Below are positions 11,406 to 23,702 of a stretch of DNA of 64,000 bases, in pieces (positions within the stretch are counted from its first letter, which is position 1; every line of letters begins with the position of its first letter). Where the stretch lies: the NCBI GenBank assembly GCA_000697055.1, contig JNDT01002373.1, positions 1 to 64,000 of the forward strand, in the 5' to 3' direction. The notes under the pieces were generated by a model. That model searched no databases. It was given only the letters and a program-made list of their open reading frames with translations, and was not told the DNA's origin. The DNA comes from Saksenaea vasiformis B4078 (taxonomy: Eukaryota > Mucoromycota > Mucoromycetes > Mucorales > Saksenaeaceae). The translations under genes and the position numbers were made by a program.

Positions 11406-12774
11406 TCACTTTCTATTCTTTTGTCGCTTTTTGCTACTTTTTGAAACATTTTCAGACGAGTTTGCACATGGGTGCAGGAAACAGCGATGGGAATTGGCTT
11501 CATTATCTTCGCCAAACTCACTCAGTTCTACAACTCGTAAGCTTCTTCTTGTCAATTCTCTAGTCCTCCACACATGTCCAGGGCAATGAACAATATCTCT
11601 TCCAAAGCTCTCAAGGTATACGGGGCTCTGTGCCGATGTTTGCTGTATCAAACATACGTGTCCCTGAGGACTGCTCATTGTCAGGAAGTCGATTCTTCGT
11701 GCTGAAACGTTGTATCCAACAACCACTATTGACTGCAAAGCTCTGTGTACACCTTCAACCTTGTAGCAGAGCGTGCTCAGCGTGTATTTCATCATTTTTG
11801 GGCATTTCAGTAGAGCCTCTCTCATGTGCTTGGTCCCGAATGGGCCTTCGTCAAATCCAGCAGACTCGCCACAACCATACTCTGTATTTGAAGGACTCTT
11901 CACAAGAAGATCTCCATGACGTCCCTTACTTTTACATTGTGTATGGGAACGACGGTTTGAATTCTTTCGGGTACTTGAAGCGTTGTTCATACGTTCCCCA
12001 CTAAAAAGGAATTAGTTCACTTCCATTCACTGACAGCAAAATAGTTACATACCGATGTACTACAAGCCCTAGGTTATCTCCAAAGAAGCAGCAGTCGATC
12101 ATACTCCAGAGATGGGAATCATACCAGCGCTCAGAGCGATTGTTCACATCCATACGGCCGTTATGGCGATAATGCTCTAGCAGTAATGTCACTGTAGAAT
12201 GCACCCAGTGTTTGTCCGTGTCGTTAGTGCTCATGCTGTGATAAGCTTGCATTAGAGCCTGATCAAATTCTAAGACTGTGCGCTTCTAATAAAGAGTACA
12301 TTATTGAACATGTGGACATGACGAGCAGTATCTTCATACCTCACTGAATTTGCCCATAAACTCTTAAAGACTCTTTGGCATGTCTAGATCCAGTGCATAT
12401 GTCGCTTCAATCTCTTCCAATTCATCAGCTTGAAAGGCTCCTCTCAATTCATTATCTGAAGTATTCAGTATAAAGGAGTGTACTGTACTAATCAATGATT
12501 AGTTCTATCTTAATCCTAACATACCTTACACTTACTGTTCTGTTTCCATTTGCTCTCCAAAATTATACAAAATGTCTTCGACGGTACGTCCTGATTTCAA
12601 TTTCCATTTGCCTTCATCTCTCATGGCCCTGTAATCGTTTTCAAGCTGTGGCAGGGCCTTTTCTTCCCCGGGCCACATTTTATTGCCGCGTCCCGACAAG
12701 CTGTTTTGTTTCTTAACTTCCTGTGCCACCATATTCCAGTTGATACACTGGAGGTCACCATCCTGATATGTCAC
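11406..12774 (-). pseudogene. Broken member of a Mucoromycota multi-copy uncharacterised protein family
   Basis: Four minus-strand pieces can be joined by splice signals: about 12532-12774 (ends ...TVEDILYNFGEQ), about 12350-12465 (DELEEIEATYALDLDMPKSL), about 12054-12287 (with WYDSHLWSMIDCCFFGD), and 11406-11998 (with NNASSTRKNSNRRS, GTKHMREALLKCPK, a VVGY block and a Lys/Arg-rich end). Their order and motif spacing match an uncharacterised family that I remember as multi-copy in Mucorales genomes; no function is known to me. Signs of decay are an in-frame TAA at 12364-12366 inside the second piece, and the absence of an ATG at the 5' end, where the frame runs into repeat R3 at about 12778. 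Alternatively a different splice could avoid the stop. Confidence 0.6.
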
Positions 12775-12777
12775 ATT

Positions 12778-13750
12778 ACTGTTTATTAAGCAACTTTTTA
12801 CGCTACTCTAAATAAACTATGCGTCCATAAAGAACCAAGTTTGCGCTAAGGAAATAATTGAATATGCGGTCATTAGTTCACGAATTGGCGACAAATAATA
12901 CTGTACTTACATCAACTTTGGTCCCCAGATGGACGCATAATTTATTGGAGCAGCATAAAAATTGTTCACCGTTAGTAAATGGAAGATGATTTGATTGCCT
13001 TTTTACTTACCCCGAAGGTAATCAGGCCAAAAAGCCTGGGCTAAGCCCGCACCTGAGTCCGGTGGGGCCAGCATGGGGTTGTTCCTGGTGACGAGGACCA
13101 GTGTTAAGAGAGTACGCCGTGCAGAGGACTTGAAGCGATGCAAACGTCTGGCAAGGTTCTGCTGTCGAAGTTGGATAAGGCAGCCTGCGATAATACTTGC
13201 TTACCTGGTGGTGAACAGGGAGCTACACCACAGCCAGGACGGTTCGGGACGGAGACCATGCAGGCTAACCGATAAACAAAAAACATGAATAATTGTGTAT
13301 GTATATAAATTGACATCCTTACCGAGGATGTTAAAGAGAACAGAGCCAAAGAAAAAAAAAGGAAATTCGTACGTTCGTTTAAGTACGGATTATTTTGGGT
13401 GGAACCTGTGCTTATCTTGAAACATTTTTACTGCCGTGCGATGGAATACTGGGAATCCATCACTGAAGTACCTTAATGCAAAAAACGATTTTTTGTTTCA
13501 ATGAGACATCCTTATCGTGAAACATTTTTACTGCTTTCCGACGGGATATCGGAAAACGATCACTGAAGCACCTCACTCCAAAAATGGGGTCATCAAGGTG
13601 CGAACTATTCGTAGGATTGACGCAAAGTAAACCACTTCTCGCCGCAAAGACGCATCAATTTCCAGCGCTAAATTTATTCAACTTGAACGTAAAAGGACAT
13701 ATAGTTGACGCAAACGCTTATTCCAAATCCAGTATTTTCTTAGGTTGTAC
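12778..13750. repeat. Dispersed repeat R3, longest copy (~970 bp), with imperfect inverted ends
   Basis: Left part matches R2 and R4; right part matches R1, so this copy defines the family. The left end reads actgtttatta...tttttacgct...taaataaac..gcgtc. The reverse complement of the right end reads ttttacgtt...gaataaat..agcgctgg, an imperfect inverted terminal repeat. The middle (13080-13300) contains a gccgtgcagaggacttgaagcga block shared with R4 and a ccaggacggttcgggac block. There is no ORF coding for a recognisable transposase, so it looks like a non-autonomous DNA element or a related satellite-like repeat. The 300 bases to TAP42 after it show nothing. Confidence 0.7.
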
Positions 13751-14053
13751 CTGAATTAAGGTTAACTAACCTTTCGCTTACAACAGTAACCAATGCTTCG
13801 TGTAATTGCCAAACGTCCGATTTCAGTTAAAAACTGTAGCATAATCAAAACACTTGCATCTGCTATCGTTATCTGGAACAATAGCTGTCGTTCATATGTT
13901 ATCATAAAATGCTGCAATGTTGGCCCTGTTTCGTACAAGATGTATGGACAAAGTACGTAGATTTATTGTATTTGTGAGTAGCTGTTACGCTTGAATAGCG
14001 TAGTATGTATGGAATCATTTCATCTCAAATCTTGTATTCATTTTTCTACTCGT

Positions 14054-15218
14054 TTAACCCTTGTTGCCGCGATTGCCTAAAGTCGTCATCATCAACACCA
14101 TTGTCATTCTCCTTTGATTCTTACCCCAGCCTCTTGGATTCGCTTCCGTAAAGTCATCCCATTCTCGCTGTTTCATTGTCTCTGCATCCAATGCTTCCAT
14201 GTCATTATCATCAATCTCCTTCTTTTCTGGTTCCTTGCCACTATATAAGATCATAACACTCAGTTTTGACGTCCTGGAGAGAGTTCCTCCCATGCTTACC
14301 CTCCGCTAATAAAATTGCCGCGCTCCATTTCCTGGTCCAGATATTCATCGATCGTCATGGTTGGCAAACTCCATCCTGGACGGAACACCTGATCTTTGAT
14401 TTGTTGTCGCTTATTTGTAATCACAAACGGCTGCAAAGGCTGACCCTTATTATTGAGTAATGCTGTTGGTGGTAATCGTTGTTGTTGTTGTCTAGGTTTT
14501 TCACGTTCGTCGGGCACGTCCTGTTGGCCCTTACTCGCCATCATTTCCTTCATTGCTTCCATTTCTTTAACCATCATCATTTCCTGCTCAATACCATGAA
14601 GGTGCTCGATAGACTTTAGAACCTCATGTGTGATTAAAGCCATGGATAGATCACGCTGGCTTTCTTCATCTTCATCTTGTAAAAGTGCCTGTATCTTTTC
14701 TTTAATCGCTTTCTCACGCTTGAACCGGGCGATCTTTTGTTCCCGCTGTTGCTGTGCTGGCATATGTTTTGCTGCTTTGTAGAATTCCAGATCCTGCTTC
14801 TGGACCAGTTGATGATCCTGGCATGTACCAAGGAATCGCTCGAAATAGGACTGTGCGGAATACAAGTTATGTCACTCACTGCAACGAGTGCATTAAATGG
14901 GTGTCTAACCTTGGCTGCATCAAGTGTCGCTCGACGATCCCCTTGCGTTTTCTTCATGGTCAAATCACCAAGGTAGGCTGGGATCATAAGGAATTTGAGA
15001 TCATTGGGATTCATATCGTCCAGGAACTCATTTTCACTGAACATAGCTAGGCGCGTCACAAGATCATCTGCTCGAGTAAGCCGCCCGATTGCATCCGTTA
15101 CTTTCGCCTGGTAGACTGGATCGGCACTGGCGAGCGACGTGTCTTGTAGCTCCGTCAATATTGCTTGCCCAGATGTAAACAGTTGTCCCAGAGAAAGTCC
15201 CTCGAATGATGATGCCAT
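14054..15218 (-). CDS. TAP42: PP2A-associated protein Tap42 (alpha4/IGBP1 homologue)
   Basis: Binds catalytic subunits of PP2A-type phosphatases and transmits TOR signalling. Exons on the minus strand: 14910-15218, 14300-14850, 14125-14240, 14054-14076; 332 aa. The N-terminal helical repeat part contains SLGQLFTSG and ENEFLDDMNPNDLKFLMIP. The middle has the KIARFKREKAIKEKI block typical of the family. The C-terminus has PTMTIDEYLDQE and EWDDFTEANPRGWG. A 44-base intron just before the end changes a frame running on for 19 residues into the family ending NPRGWGNRGNKG, which supports that splice. A Met/Lys-rich stretch at 14540-14600 replaces the usual linker. Confidence 0.93.
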
Positions 15219-15624
15219 GGTTGATGGAGAAGAAAAAAAAAGCGAAGAAAGAGGACTGTTTCATGCAAGCAATTTACGGAAGGGAAGTCCCGCCCGAATA
15301 ACTCGGGATATTGGAAGGTCCAACTCACTAAAGCGCTACATTTATTGCTAGAGCCGTCAGAAGCATAACAGTACCTGTGTCGTTGCAAAACGACAAGTAA
15401 TGATAGCGTACGTTGCTTTATTTTAAGGTTGCCTGCAGGGTCTTTGGATCATCAACACACACTGCCATTTGCATCTTTTGGAGAAAAAAAGCCTCGCAAC
15501 ATTCTCCTCCCTAGTTATTATTGTACTCGTGAAATAGGTTAAAGCTTTGGATGCCAATACATTATGATTCATTAATAGTAGCGATAGGTAGATTAAAAAG
15601 TAAAAAAAAAAAGGAAAAGAGATT
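15219..15624. other. Intergenic
   Basis: About 400 bases between the TAP42 start and the stop of the SIP3-like gene. Contains A-rich runs at 15234 and 15600; nothing else seen. Confidence 0.5.
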
Positions 15625-18600
15625 CTAAAAAAATGTATAAAGTTCTTCGTCGAATTCGTCGCATAACAAGTCGTTACGTTCGTCGTTGCACCTTAAACGA
15701 CTATCCAGCAACCAATTCATGTACTCGCTTTCTTGCAGCTGACCATCCACCTTGTTTAATAACTGGAACATCGTCAGCATATCGTGTCGAAGCATAGCAA
15801 TGCGTTCACGGCTCATATCAAGATCCGTCGCTAGTTTGTAATGTTTCATATGGTGCCAGTGATACGCTTCGCTTGAAGCATTAGATGCCGTGGTTTGCAA
15901 GAAGAGTTGAAAGCTAGAAAACAGAAATTTAGCCTTAGCAATCCGATAAATCTGACACTTCGTACCTTTTGGTACCCATGTAGGGTGGTCGTGGCTTTCG
16001 TTTCAGAATACCTTCTTGCAGGTCGCGAAGATAGACCGCTTTCGCATTCCTTTTTGGTATCTGTACCGTACGCTCAAGAGGAACCTCAATTTTGCCTATC
16101 CGGCACCACAGATAAGTTGTCAAGCATACAAAAAGACCTGTCAGGAAGAGCACCAAGTAAAAAGGTTTCTTCGTAACCCATCCGGAGACAAGGCTGTCGC
16201 CATCATTCAGCGTTGTGGTGGCACGTTTACGTGTTTCTAGTATATGTGGCGGTTTTATCGAATCTTCCTTTTCCTTTACAGAGACAAGCGTCGCGACCTC
16301 TTGATCAGCTATTGCTTCGTCGTCCGTATAATCTGCCGCCGTGTCCGGCTCTTGTGACGTATCCGTTGTCTCCACAAGACTGACTTGGCTATAGTTGCCA
16401 CTTTCCTCTGTGAACATTGTCTCGCCTTGTTGACCACAGCTTATTTTCCACGAGCGCAACGCGTTCTTCCTCTCCTGATCTACACTCGCTGCAACTTTCT
16501 GTGCTGCCGCTTCCAGCACCGGTGTGAACACATGAAGACTATCTGCCATACCCCTCAATGCAGCCTTGGTAATAATACCTGGATCGAAGAAAAATGTTAC
16601 CCCAGAAAAGTTTGAATAGTTTGCGTTACGTACTTCTGACCATGACACTTTTCACCCATGCTACACCAATATAACAGGCCAGTTTACAACGAGATCTGTC
16701 CACCCGTGTAATACAGTACCTCACAGAAGGAATAAACGCATCGGCATAGGGAAGCGCCGCCGTTTTCGTGGATATTTGCACAACATAACAGCTTTGCTCT
16801 TTTAGCGACGCTATCTTAAGTAACCATTTACTTACAGATAGTCTTGCTTTTTCTGTAGTACTTGGGTTTCCACCACTTCAGCCTCCTTCATACGCACTAT
16901 GATTACCGCCACGGCGTCTTTAGTTTATCCAGGTATAGGTTACGGCTCATGCTTACCAATGGGATTTGTCACTGGCATATAGTAGCTAAGCGTTCGTAGG
17001 GTGGTTTCTCCTTCCTTCTTCCATGCACCCACTTTAAGATCTACACAGTAGATCAGTATCATGTTTCCTTAGTTTCGATCTACCGTACCATGACCAGCTA
17101 TAGCTTCTGTCTTGGAATTCCACACGCCACCATTTGTTGATGGACCTGTTTTCTCATCCGAGAACATGAGTTCATAAAGACGCTTCGCAGCAATAGGTAG
17201 TTCGATTTCTATCTCCATCCTTTCCAGGTGATTATCACATTCGCAAGCACATGCACCTTTGGGAACGTTGATATGTGCTGGAGGCTCGTCCGCTACCATA
17301 GGCTTTCAGTTAACAACCCCAAAACAATCAGAAGTAAAACATACGATGTGGTGGTCGAGGAGGGGGAGCTTGGGGTGGTATCTTCTCCGATTGCGTGCGC
17401 CGGATGTCATGCTTAGCAGGAGCAGATCCTGGTCCCACACTTGCAGAACTAGTAATAATACTTAGAGGCGGTCGTTCTCCTTCGTCTTTGGCCTTTGGAT
17501 GAACAGCTGAGAGCGGCGACTCCACAAGACATCCATTACTTAGCACCCGTTCTTTAGGGTATACGCGATGGTACAGATTTTGTAGCGATGTATGCTAGTG
17601 ATGGATTAAGTAAACAAAATCGCTTATGCCGCACGCTGCATGTACCTCCGTTGCTTTTGCATTGTTCACTAAAACCTGTAGCCTTTGTGCTATTACTTCA
17701 GCTTTTTCTAAAACAGGTCTGAACACGAGTGGTCCCTTGATATCGCTCTCTGGTAATTCAAGTGCAAGCAGTTTGCTGGTTGTGCCTGCATGTTGGGGAT
17801 CAGGTATTAAACGAACTTCTTTGATATCTTTTAAACGAACAGCCACCTAAATGACAAAGGGATGATGAAAAAAAATGAATGAAAAAAAAACCATGAGCCA
17901 CTTACCGTATTGATGCAGGTCAACAGCACGCAGCTATAAAACCAGAATGTATTTTGGGTGACGAACACTCGGCCAGTGTAGTAATGACCAGATTCATTTT
18001 CATCTTGAAGGACCCGTTTGAAAGAGCCAATAAAAGCTAATAAAAGGGTGTTTGTTATGTATGACATGCATTCAAGTCAACTTACCATCCATGACAACTT
18101 CATTCGGACTGACCCCACCGAACAGCTGCCGTAATTCTACATTCGCATTTTCCATCGTGTATCCAGAGATTGCAGGTTCTAACATACCCACCTGTACGGG
18201 GTGCACGGGCCATACTTCCCGGTCATTTGACAGATGGGAGGGCGTATCCGTATTTTCAAATGCATCCGAGACAAACGTGAGTGGTATACCCCAAGAAGCG
18301 GGGGAGGATGTGGAGGGTGCACGGTGTCTCGAGATACTGCCAGTCGTTGGTGCAATGTCAGAGCCCAGGAGATGAACAATCGATTTACCAGCCTCGCACA
18401 CCAGCAATGGTGTCAGCGAAGTTGCGTTGGCTAAGGTCATCTTTCCCGATCTGGGTGTGGTCGAAACCATAACAATTGTCAGTGAAGAAGACATGGTACT
18501 GGATACGGAGGACAAGGGCGAGTTGTTGGTTGTGAGAGAGCTCGGAGGGGATGCCGAGAGACCTGATAAGCTATAGAGGTTGGAGAAAGGAGATGCAGAT

Positions 18601-18903
18601 GGTATTTTCATGCTGAGTGTCACGGGGATATCCGTCGGTGTCGTGACAACGGTAGTTGATTTCGCTTTGGCGCTGACGACGACAGGAGATCGTACCCGAG
18701 AAGAATCGGAGCTAATGCTCGTCACTGACTGCCGACTTCTTTGCGATCGTGGACGAGTCGTAGTCGGTGACATTGGCATCTCCTGCGTTATGCGCTGATT
18801 TCGTTCAAATGTTTCAAACCACTCGGCCATTTCCTCCTCCGTTTCAGCTTGTAAAACGAACGCTCTATGCGTTTTTTTTTCTTTTTCTCAGCGTCCTTAT
18901 ACA

Positions 18904-18934
<31 letters not shown>

Positions 18935-20250
18935 ACCTTTCGGAACATGTTATCTCGAAGCAGAACCGACGCTGCAGAACGCGTGCTGGTCGGATATGAC
19001 ACAGGGCTACAGCCACTCTATCTTCTAATGCAATCTTGGACGCCGTTGTTGGTTTTAAGCAACCGAAAAATCCGTTATGCAAAAAGAACCATTTGCGGTC
19101 CCACGAACGTGCGGGGTTTCGAACGAATAGATAACCCCACTTTGATCGTTTCGCTCGCGTTTCAGCCCCCTCGATAGACTGGCCAGGTCGTACTTGCTTC
19201 AAGTACTCATCTTCTAGTAGCTTACATGCTGCTTGTTGCTTGGCCAACTCGTCATTACACGCCTTTTTGTCCTACACTTCTGTTAAAGGAAAGCTGCAAC
19301 GAAAAAATATGATTTTTACGTCTGTAAGCCAACGTCTCCATGCATCCATGGTTGTGCTCAATTCCTGCCATGTGGCTCCGTCGTTGCTCGAGTCCCTCTG
19401 AGCTAGTGCCGCAGCAGAGAAACTTTCCACGAGGTTGTGCTCCAGCAAGGATCGAAATTTCAAGATCCGCATCACATGCTGTCCTGACATCCGCACGTAT
19501 GCCTGACGATACTCGTACAATCGCGCTGCTTCCGCATGTGGACGGGGTTCTTCTGTTTCTGCATACGTTGCTAACTGGTTTTCGTACGTTTCGAGAGCTT
19601 GCTGGTGTTGCTTCCGGAGTTCCTGAAGCATTTGTCAGCATTACGCAATTCCGCTTCTCTTTTTTTTTTTTTCCTCGGGACTGTACTTTAAATTCCTTAA
19701 TATGTGTTTCTGCAAAAGACTGTAATGGTTGAATAAAGTTTGTTTCTAGGTCAGATGCCTATGTGAAATGGTATGAGCTTTCTCTTTCGTTTTTTCCTCT
19801 ATGGGGGCATGACGTGCGCTATTACCAATTTGGTTTTCAGTGTTAGCGTTGATTGCAAGGCATCCGAATAACTTTTCATGACAGCACCAGTAAGATTGGG
19901 ATCTGCAACCGGTTAAATTGATCTGTACAAGTTGAACATCCATTATTGTGTTACCTAAAAGAGTTTCGTCCAGTCCAACGGGCGCTGCTCGCTTGCATAG
20001 CATAGCACTTTCCTCGTTCAAGCCTAAAAGAAAAACTTGCATAAGATGACGAAAGACACAAGGAAGAAGACGTACGATGGAGGAGCTCGACATAGCGTTT
20101 CGCATGACGCAAGATAGAATCAAGCCATTTCTCCACATGAGCTAATTGTTCGTCGACATGATCAACATTAGCACGGTAGACAGGGGAGTCGGTCACTGCA
20201 TCGTGAATGGTAATGAGTGTGGGTTCAAAAAAGGATCGAGAATTAGGCAT
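15625..20250 (-). CDS. BAR-PH-GRAM-VASt membrane protein, SIP3/YSP1 (LAM1/LAM3) group
   Basis: A large multi-exon gene read from 20250 to 15625. Order of domains: N-terminal BAR domain from MPNSRSFFEPTL through about 19270 (helical, ...ADPVYRANVDHVDEQLAHVEKW-like); PH domain about 19180-18870 (KWGYLFVRNP, RKWFFLHNGFFGCL, then RRFCFEI and EEEMAEWFETFE); a Ser/Thr/Pro-rich linker 18100-18780; GRAM domain about 18070-17600 (SFKRVLQDENESG, GRVFVTQNTFWFYS, then VAVRLKDIKEV); VASt (START-like) domain about 17300-16560 (ELPIAAKRLYELMFSDE, LSYYMPVTNPI, VRYCITRVDRS, GIITKAALRGMADSL); a transmembrane helix about 16210-16150 (FYLVLFLTGLFVCLTTYLW); and a short C-terminal helical part ending at 15625. This set is known from fungal Sip3/Ysp1 proteins that anchor at ER-plasma membrane contacts and relate to sterol transfer. 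Several small exons in the VASt part were joined by hand and may shift slightly. Confidence 0.85.
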
Positions 20251-20835
20251 CGGGACGAGGCATGGAAAGGTTGATGAAAAGAAGAGTATAAGACGTTGCC
20301 CTGGAAACTAAAAAAAAAATCCATTCTTGATGAAAAAGTTCAGGTACCGATCATTCATGACCCGAAAAGGATAATACAAAGAAAAAAAGGTAATTTTCTC
20401 TGCAACATCATCCTTCTGAATAGCAAACCTACAGGCATTGGTCCTCTTCATGATAGAAGGAAAATTGTCGCTTGAAAAACCTGTGTGATCTAACGCATCT
20501 TAGAAACGCCAATGAAAAAGAGCGAATACTTGGACAAGAAAACGATACGCCTACCCAAACACACATACACATAGTAAGCCTTTTGGCGTTCAACATAAGA
20601 AGAACAGGGACCTACATACGTTTGACGGTTGCTAACGATCTGACAAACGAGATAATCGGGTGTGGGTTCCCGGAAAATGAAGTAAATGGCATATCTACTT
20701 CGTTCAAAAAGGTTGAACTAAGTACTCTGGCTAATGTCACATGAAACCATCTATTATCCCCTCTTTTCTTTCATAGCCTTATTGCATAAATGGCTCGGGC
20801 ATACAGAAAGAAAACGAGTCCGAAGGAGAAAACAT
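20251..20835. other. Upstream region of the SIP3-like gene
   Basis: About 0.6 kb between the start codon of the minus-strand SIP3-like gene and repeat R4. Expected to hold its promoter. No coding or structural feature recognised. Confidence 0.4.
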
Positions 20836-20837
20836 AC

Positions 20838-21950
20838 TGTTTATTGAATCATCTTTTACGCTACACTAAATAAATCTTGCGTCTCTGAAGAGCCAAGTTT
20901 GCGCTAAAGAAGAATTGAATATGTGGCCATCAGTACATCAATGTTTCGTCTGAAGGTTAATCAACTTACATGAACCTGGTCTTCAGCGGACGCAAAATTT
21001 ATTCCGGTAGCATAAAAAATAATCCATGGTTAGTAAATGAAAGGTGTTGTGATGTCTTTCACTTACCCCCCCCCCCGAAGGGGGAATCCCATGCGTCCCC
21101 CGGGGCCAAAGCCCCGCACCTGGAGCGGTGGGGCGGCGAGAGGTGGGGGGAGACCCTATGGCTTGGGAGCGGCCATTGTAGACGGCGTGCAGAGGACTTG
21201 AAGCGATACATCGTCTGGCAATCTATCGCGGGAGATGAGCGATACTGAGAGCGTGCGTGACAACGTTTACGTACTTTGAGCGTGTGCATAAAGCACCAAC
21301 ACGGCCAAGACGGTCCGGGACAGCGGTCATGCAGCCTAAACGGCATACAAAAAAATGAGTGATCCTGGATATGTAATAAAAAGTTGACATCCGTACCGGG
21401 GATGTTTGTACCAACAGAGCCAAAGGAAAAAAAAAAAAAGAAAAAGAAAAAGAAGTGCTCGCTTTAAATATGCATCACTTTCCGTTATCTGAGACATCCT
21501 TTTTGCATGAGACGACGGAATCCTGTTTCTGAGACATCGTTTTTATGAGTCAAAAGAACCCGATCACTGATTCACCCCTTTGCATGGCACGATGGTACCC
21601 TATCATCGACACGCCTTTTGTGTGAGATAAAGAACATCGTACCTTTCACACACTCTTTGCATGAAATAAAAAAAATCCGATCACTGATTGATCGTTTGCA
21701 CGAGACGATGGTATCCTATCTCGAACACCAGATAATCGAGCCCTATCTTTATCACGTCATTTGCACGAGACAATGAATTCCTGTCTCTGACACATCTTTT
21801 ACGTTAGATAATGGGAAACTATCAATGACATAAACGTAACATGGAAGAGTATGATACCAAAATCACATCATCGGATAAATGTGAAAATACGTACTTCAAA
21901 ACGCAGACTTCATCTAAGAGTAACGCTGAATGATTTCAAATAGACGCAAA
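20838..21950. repeat. Dispersed repeat R4 with diverged right half and internal sub-repeats
   Basis: The left 230 bases match R3 and R2 (actgtttatt, cttttacgctac, taaataaatcttgcgtct, gaagagccaagtttgcgctaaag, atcaacttacatgaa, aatttattc, gtagcataaa, ttagtaaatg). The middle shares the gacggcgtgcagaggacttgaagcga block and the ccaagacggtccgggac block with R3, and the tgacatccgtaccggggatgtt block with R3 and R1. It also contains a C-run and a GC-rich insert (21066-21150) lacking in R3. From about 21480 to 21800 degenerate units of the type ttgcatgagacgatggtatcctatctctgacac recur. The right end is uncertain. No transposase frame is present. Confidence 0.65.
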
Positions 21951-22035
21951 ATCATGGGGAAAATCCTGTAATTTTTATTTTCTCCCCGACAAAATCTCAA
22001 GGTTTGCTTGAACTTGAACCTGAACAGTCTCATTC

Positions 22036-23521
22036 ATGGAGAAGTATTCGCGTTGGAGGGTAAGGCATCTGTAATTCTATTAGGATGGTAAACAAACCCA
22101 TTGATTCACAAGGATCCTGGAACCGGCATTCAGCCATTTTTACCACCAGTGGTTAAGTACTCTCTCATGCGGAAGAAAAAAAAGTCGATCTGAATCCTGA
22201 CAGTCATGTGTAGCCACCACACACTGAATCCGGTCTTGTGCAAACGCTGTCCAACGTGATTCACTACATTGCTGGACCCGTTCAAGGTGTCATCAAGCTC
22301 GTTGTTATCGTCACCTTGGCACTCCTCTATTTTGTAAGCGTTCAGGTCTTGGGCACGCTTCTGGTAAGGATAACACTACCGAAGAACCCTTGTTGGCGAT
22401 ACCAAACACTTGACCATGATAGACACCTTTGGGTCCGATCCAAAGAGCGTGGAATCGATTCTTCTCTGCCGTTTTGATCCGGCTCGTTTTATTTTTTGCC
22501 GGATTTTTTTATATTAAAACCGAGACGATTTCACTTCGCAAAGGGTAAGGAAGAAGAAAGATAAGATAAATCAAGTAACATGGAAAAATTAGTCGAGGAA
22601 GCAGCAATGCAGGGAATAAGAATACCTCTGGTGGTGCTGTTCAAGCAGGAGACATCATCGTTAGCAATTGGACTTCTTACATTGATATCCTTTATCTCGC
22701 TTATCGGTACGGGCAGTTATGCAACACGTTATCTTTTTATACAAAAACGATTGTAGATTCCGTCCTGTCTTTACCCAGGTGTATCCAGGAACGAGACAAT
22801 TGCGTATCATCAGTACATGGGAAGCCATCCGTCTATGTGCACGTACGCCAGCTCTGGTGCCAGAGAATATTCCTCAAGATCAACTGTACAGCGTGAGAGA
22901 GATAGCACAATTGGCCAAATCACAGTATGGTAGACCTGTAGCTATACTTCCTGAGGTAGAAAGGGAAAAGGCCTGCGCGTCAAACCTTTTTACTCAAATG
23001 CCATGGGATTTAGGGAACCACATCGAACGGTCGAGCATTGCTTCAATTCGCTCCTCTATTTAAGCAATACAAACCAACCGATCGTAATGGACGTTTTCAT
23101 CTGTTGGCGTTCAAGTAAGTCATTCGTTTGTTTAGGATCGATTATGTCAACAGAGATTAGGTACGAGTACGGCAATCTACCTCCCACGTACACCGTTGGA
23201 AACCAGTTCTTCCACTTTGTCAAACTGTGTTCACAGGTAATGTTGGTATTTTGGGCGTAAAAAATGGGAGAGAGTGATTAAACGATTGGTTAGTTCCATA
23301 ACACACTTATCGTCAAATGTTTGGCCCCGGGTGAAACGCCCTGTTCAAGCACAAACAACCTGACGCAAACGCCGGATGTCTCCGCCTTAGCCGAAGCTGA
23401 CGATCTAGTGGGTGGGCAGTTATCCTTATCGCTTGGTCATATTGCGCGTTTGAGAAGGATAAAGTTAGGGATGAGCGATAAGCGAGATTTCCTAAAGTAC
23501 TATCAGAAATCATCCCGATAA
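22036..23521 (+). CDS. LOA1: Lysophosphatidic acid acyltransferase-like protein Loa1/Vps66
   Basis: Membrane glycerolipid acyltransferase related to yeast Loa1/Vps66, linked to lipid droplet and phospholipid balance. The start MEKYSRWR (22036-22059) and the next small exon (DPGTGIQPFLPPV, about 22112-22150) mirror the yeast N-terminus. Then come a hydrophobic helix (VIKLVVIVTLALLYFVSVQVLG), a block GDIIVSNWTSYIDILYLAYR where acyltransferases normally have the NHxSxxD region, and the substrate-binding motif E-GTTSNGRALLQF formed across an intron near 23010. A YTVGNQFFHFVKLCSQ block follows. The C-terminus MSDKRDFLKYYQKSSR resembles the yeast ending. The usual catalytic H(x4)D appears as N-W-T-S-Y-I-D, so the His is missing, as in the yeast relative (N-C-T-S). 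About 180 bases separate it from KPTN. Confidence 0.82.
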
Positions 23522-23702
23522 AGAAGCGTCTTCCCTTCCTTTTTTTTTTCTTTTTTCTATGGTAGCTATTCTAGTAATAGCATCTCTAAGTAATAAAGGC
23601 ACTTGCAAAGAAAATGGATACATCCATAGCGCCACCTGAAAACTTCATTAAAAGTCACGTCCTCGTACTTCCTTCTCTTTATGCACCATCCTTGTACGAG
23701 CC

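Noticed and set aside
13073..13288. 71-residue frame in R3 with a partial counterpart in R4
   Set aside because: The shared RRAEDLKR peptide follows from shared nucleotides; the frame is not kept outside that block, so it is not a conserved protein.
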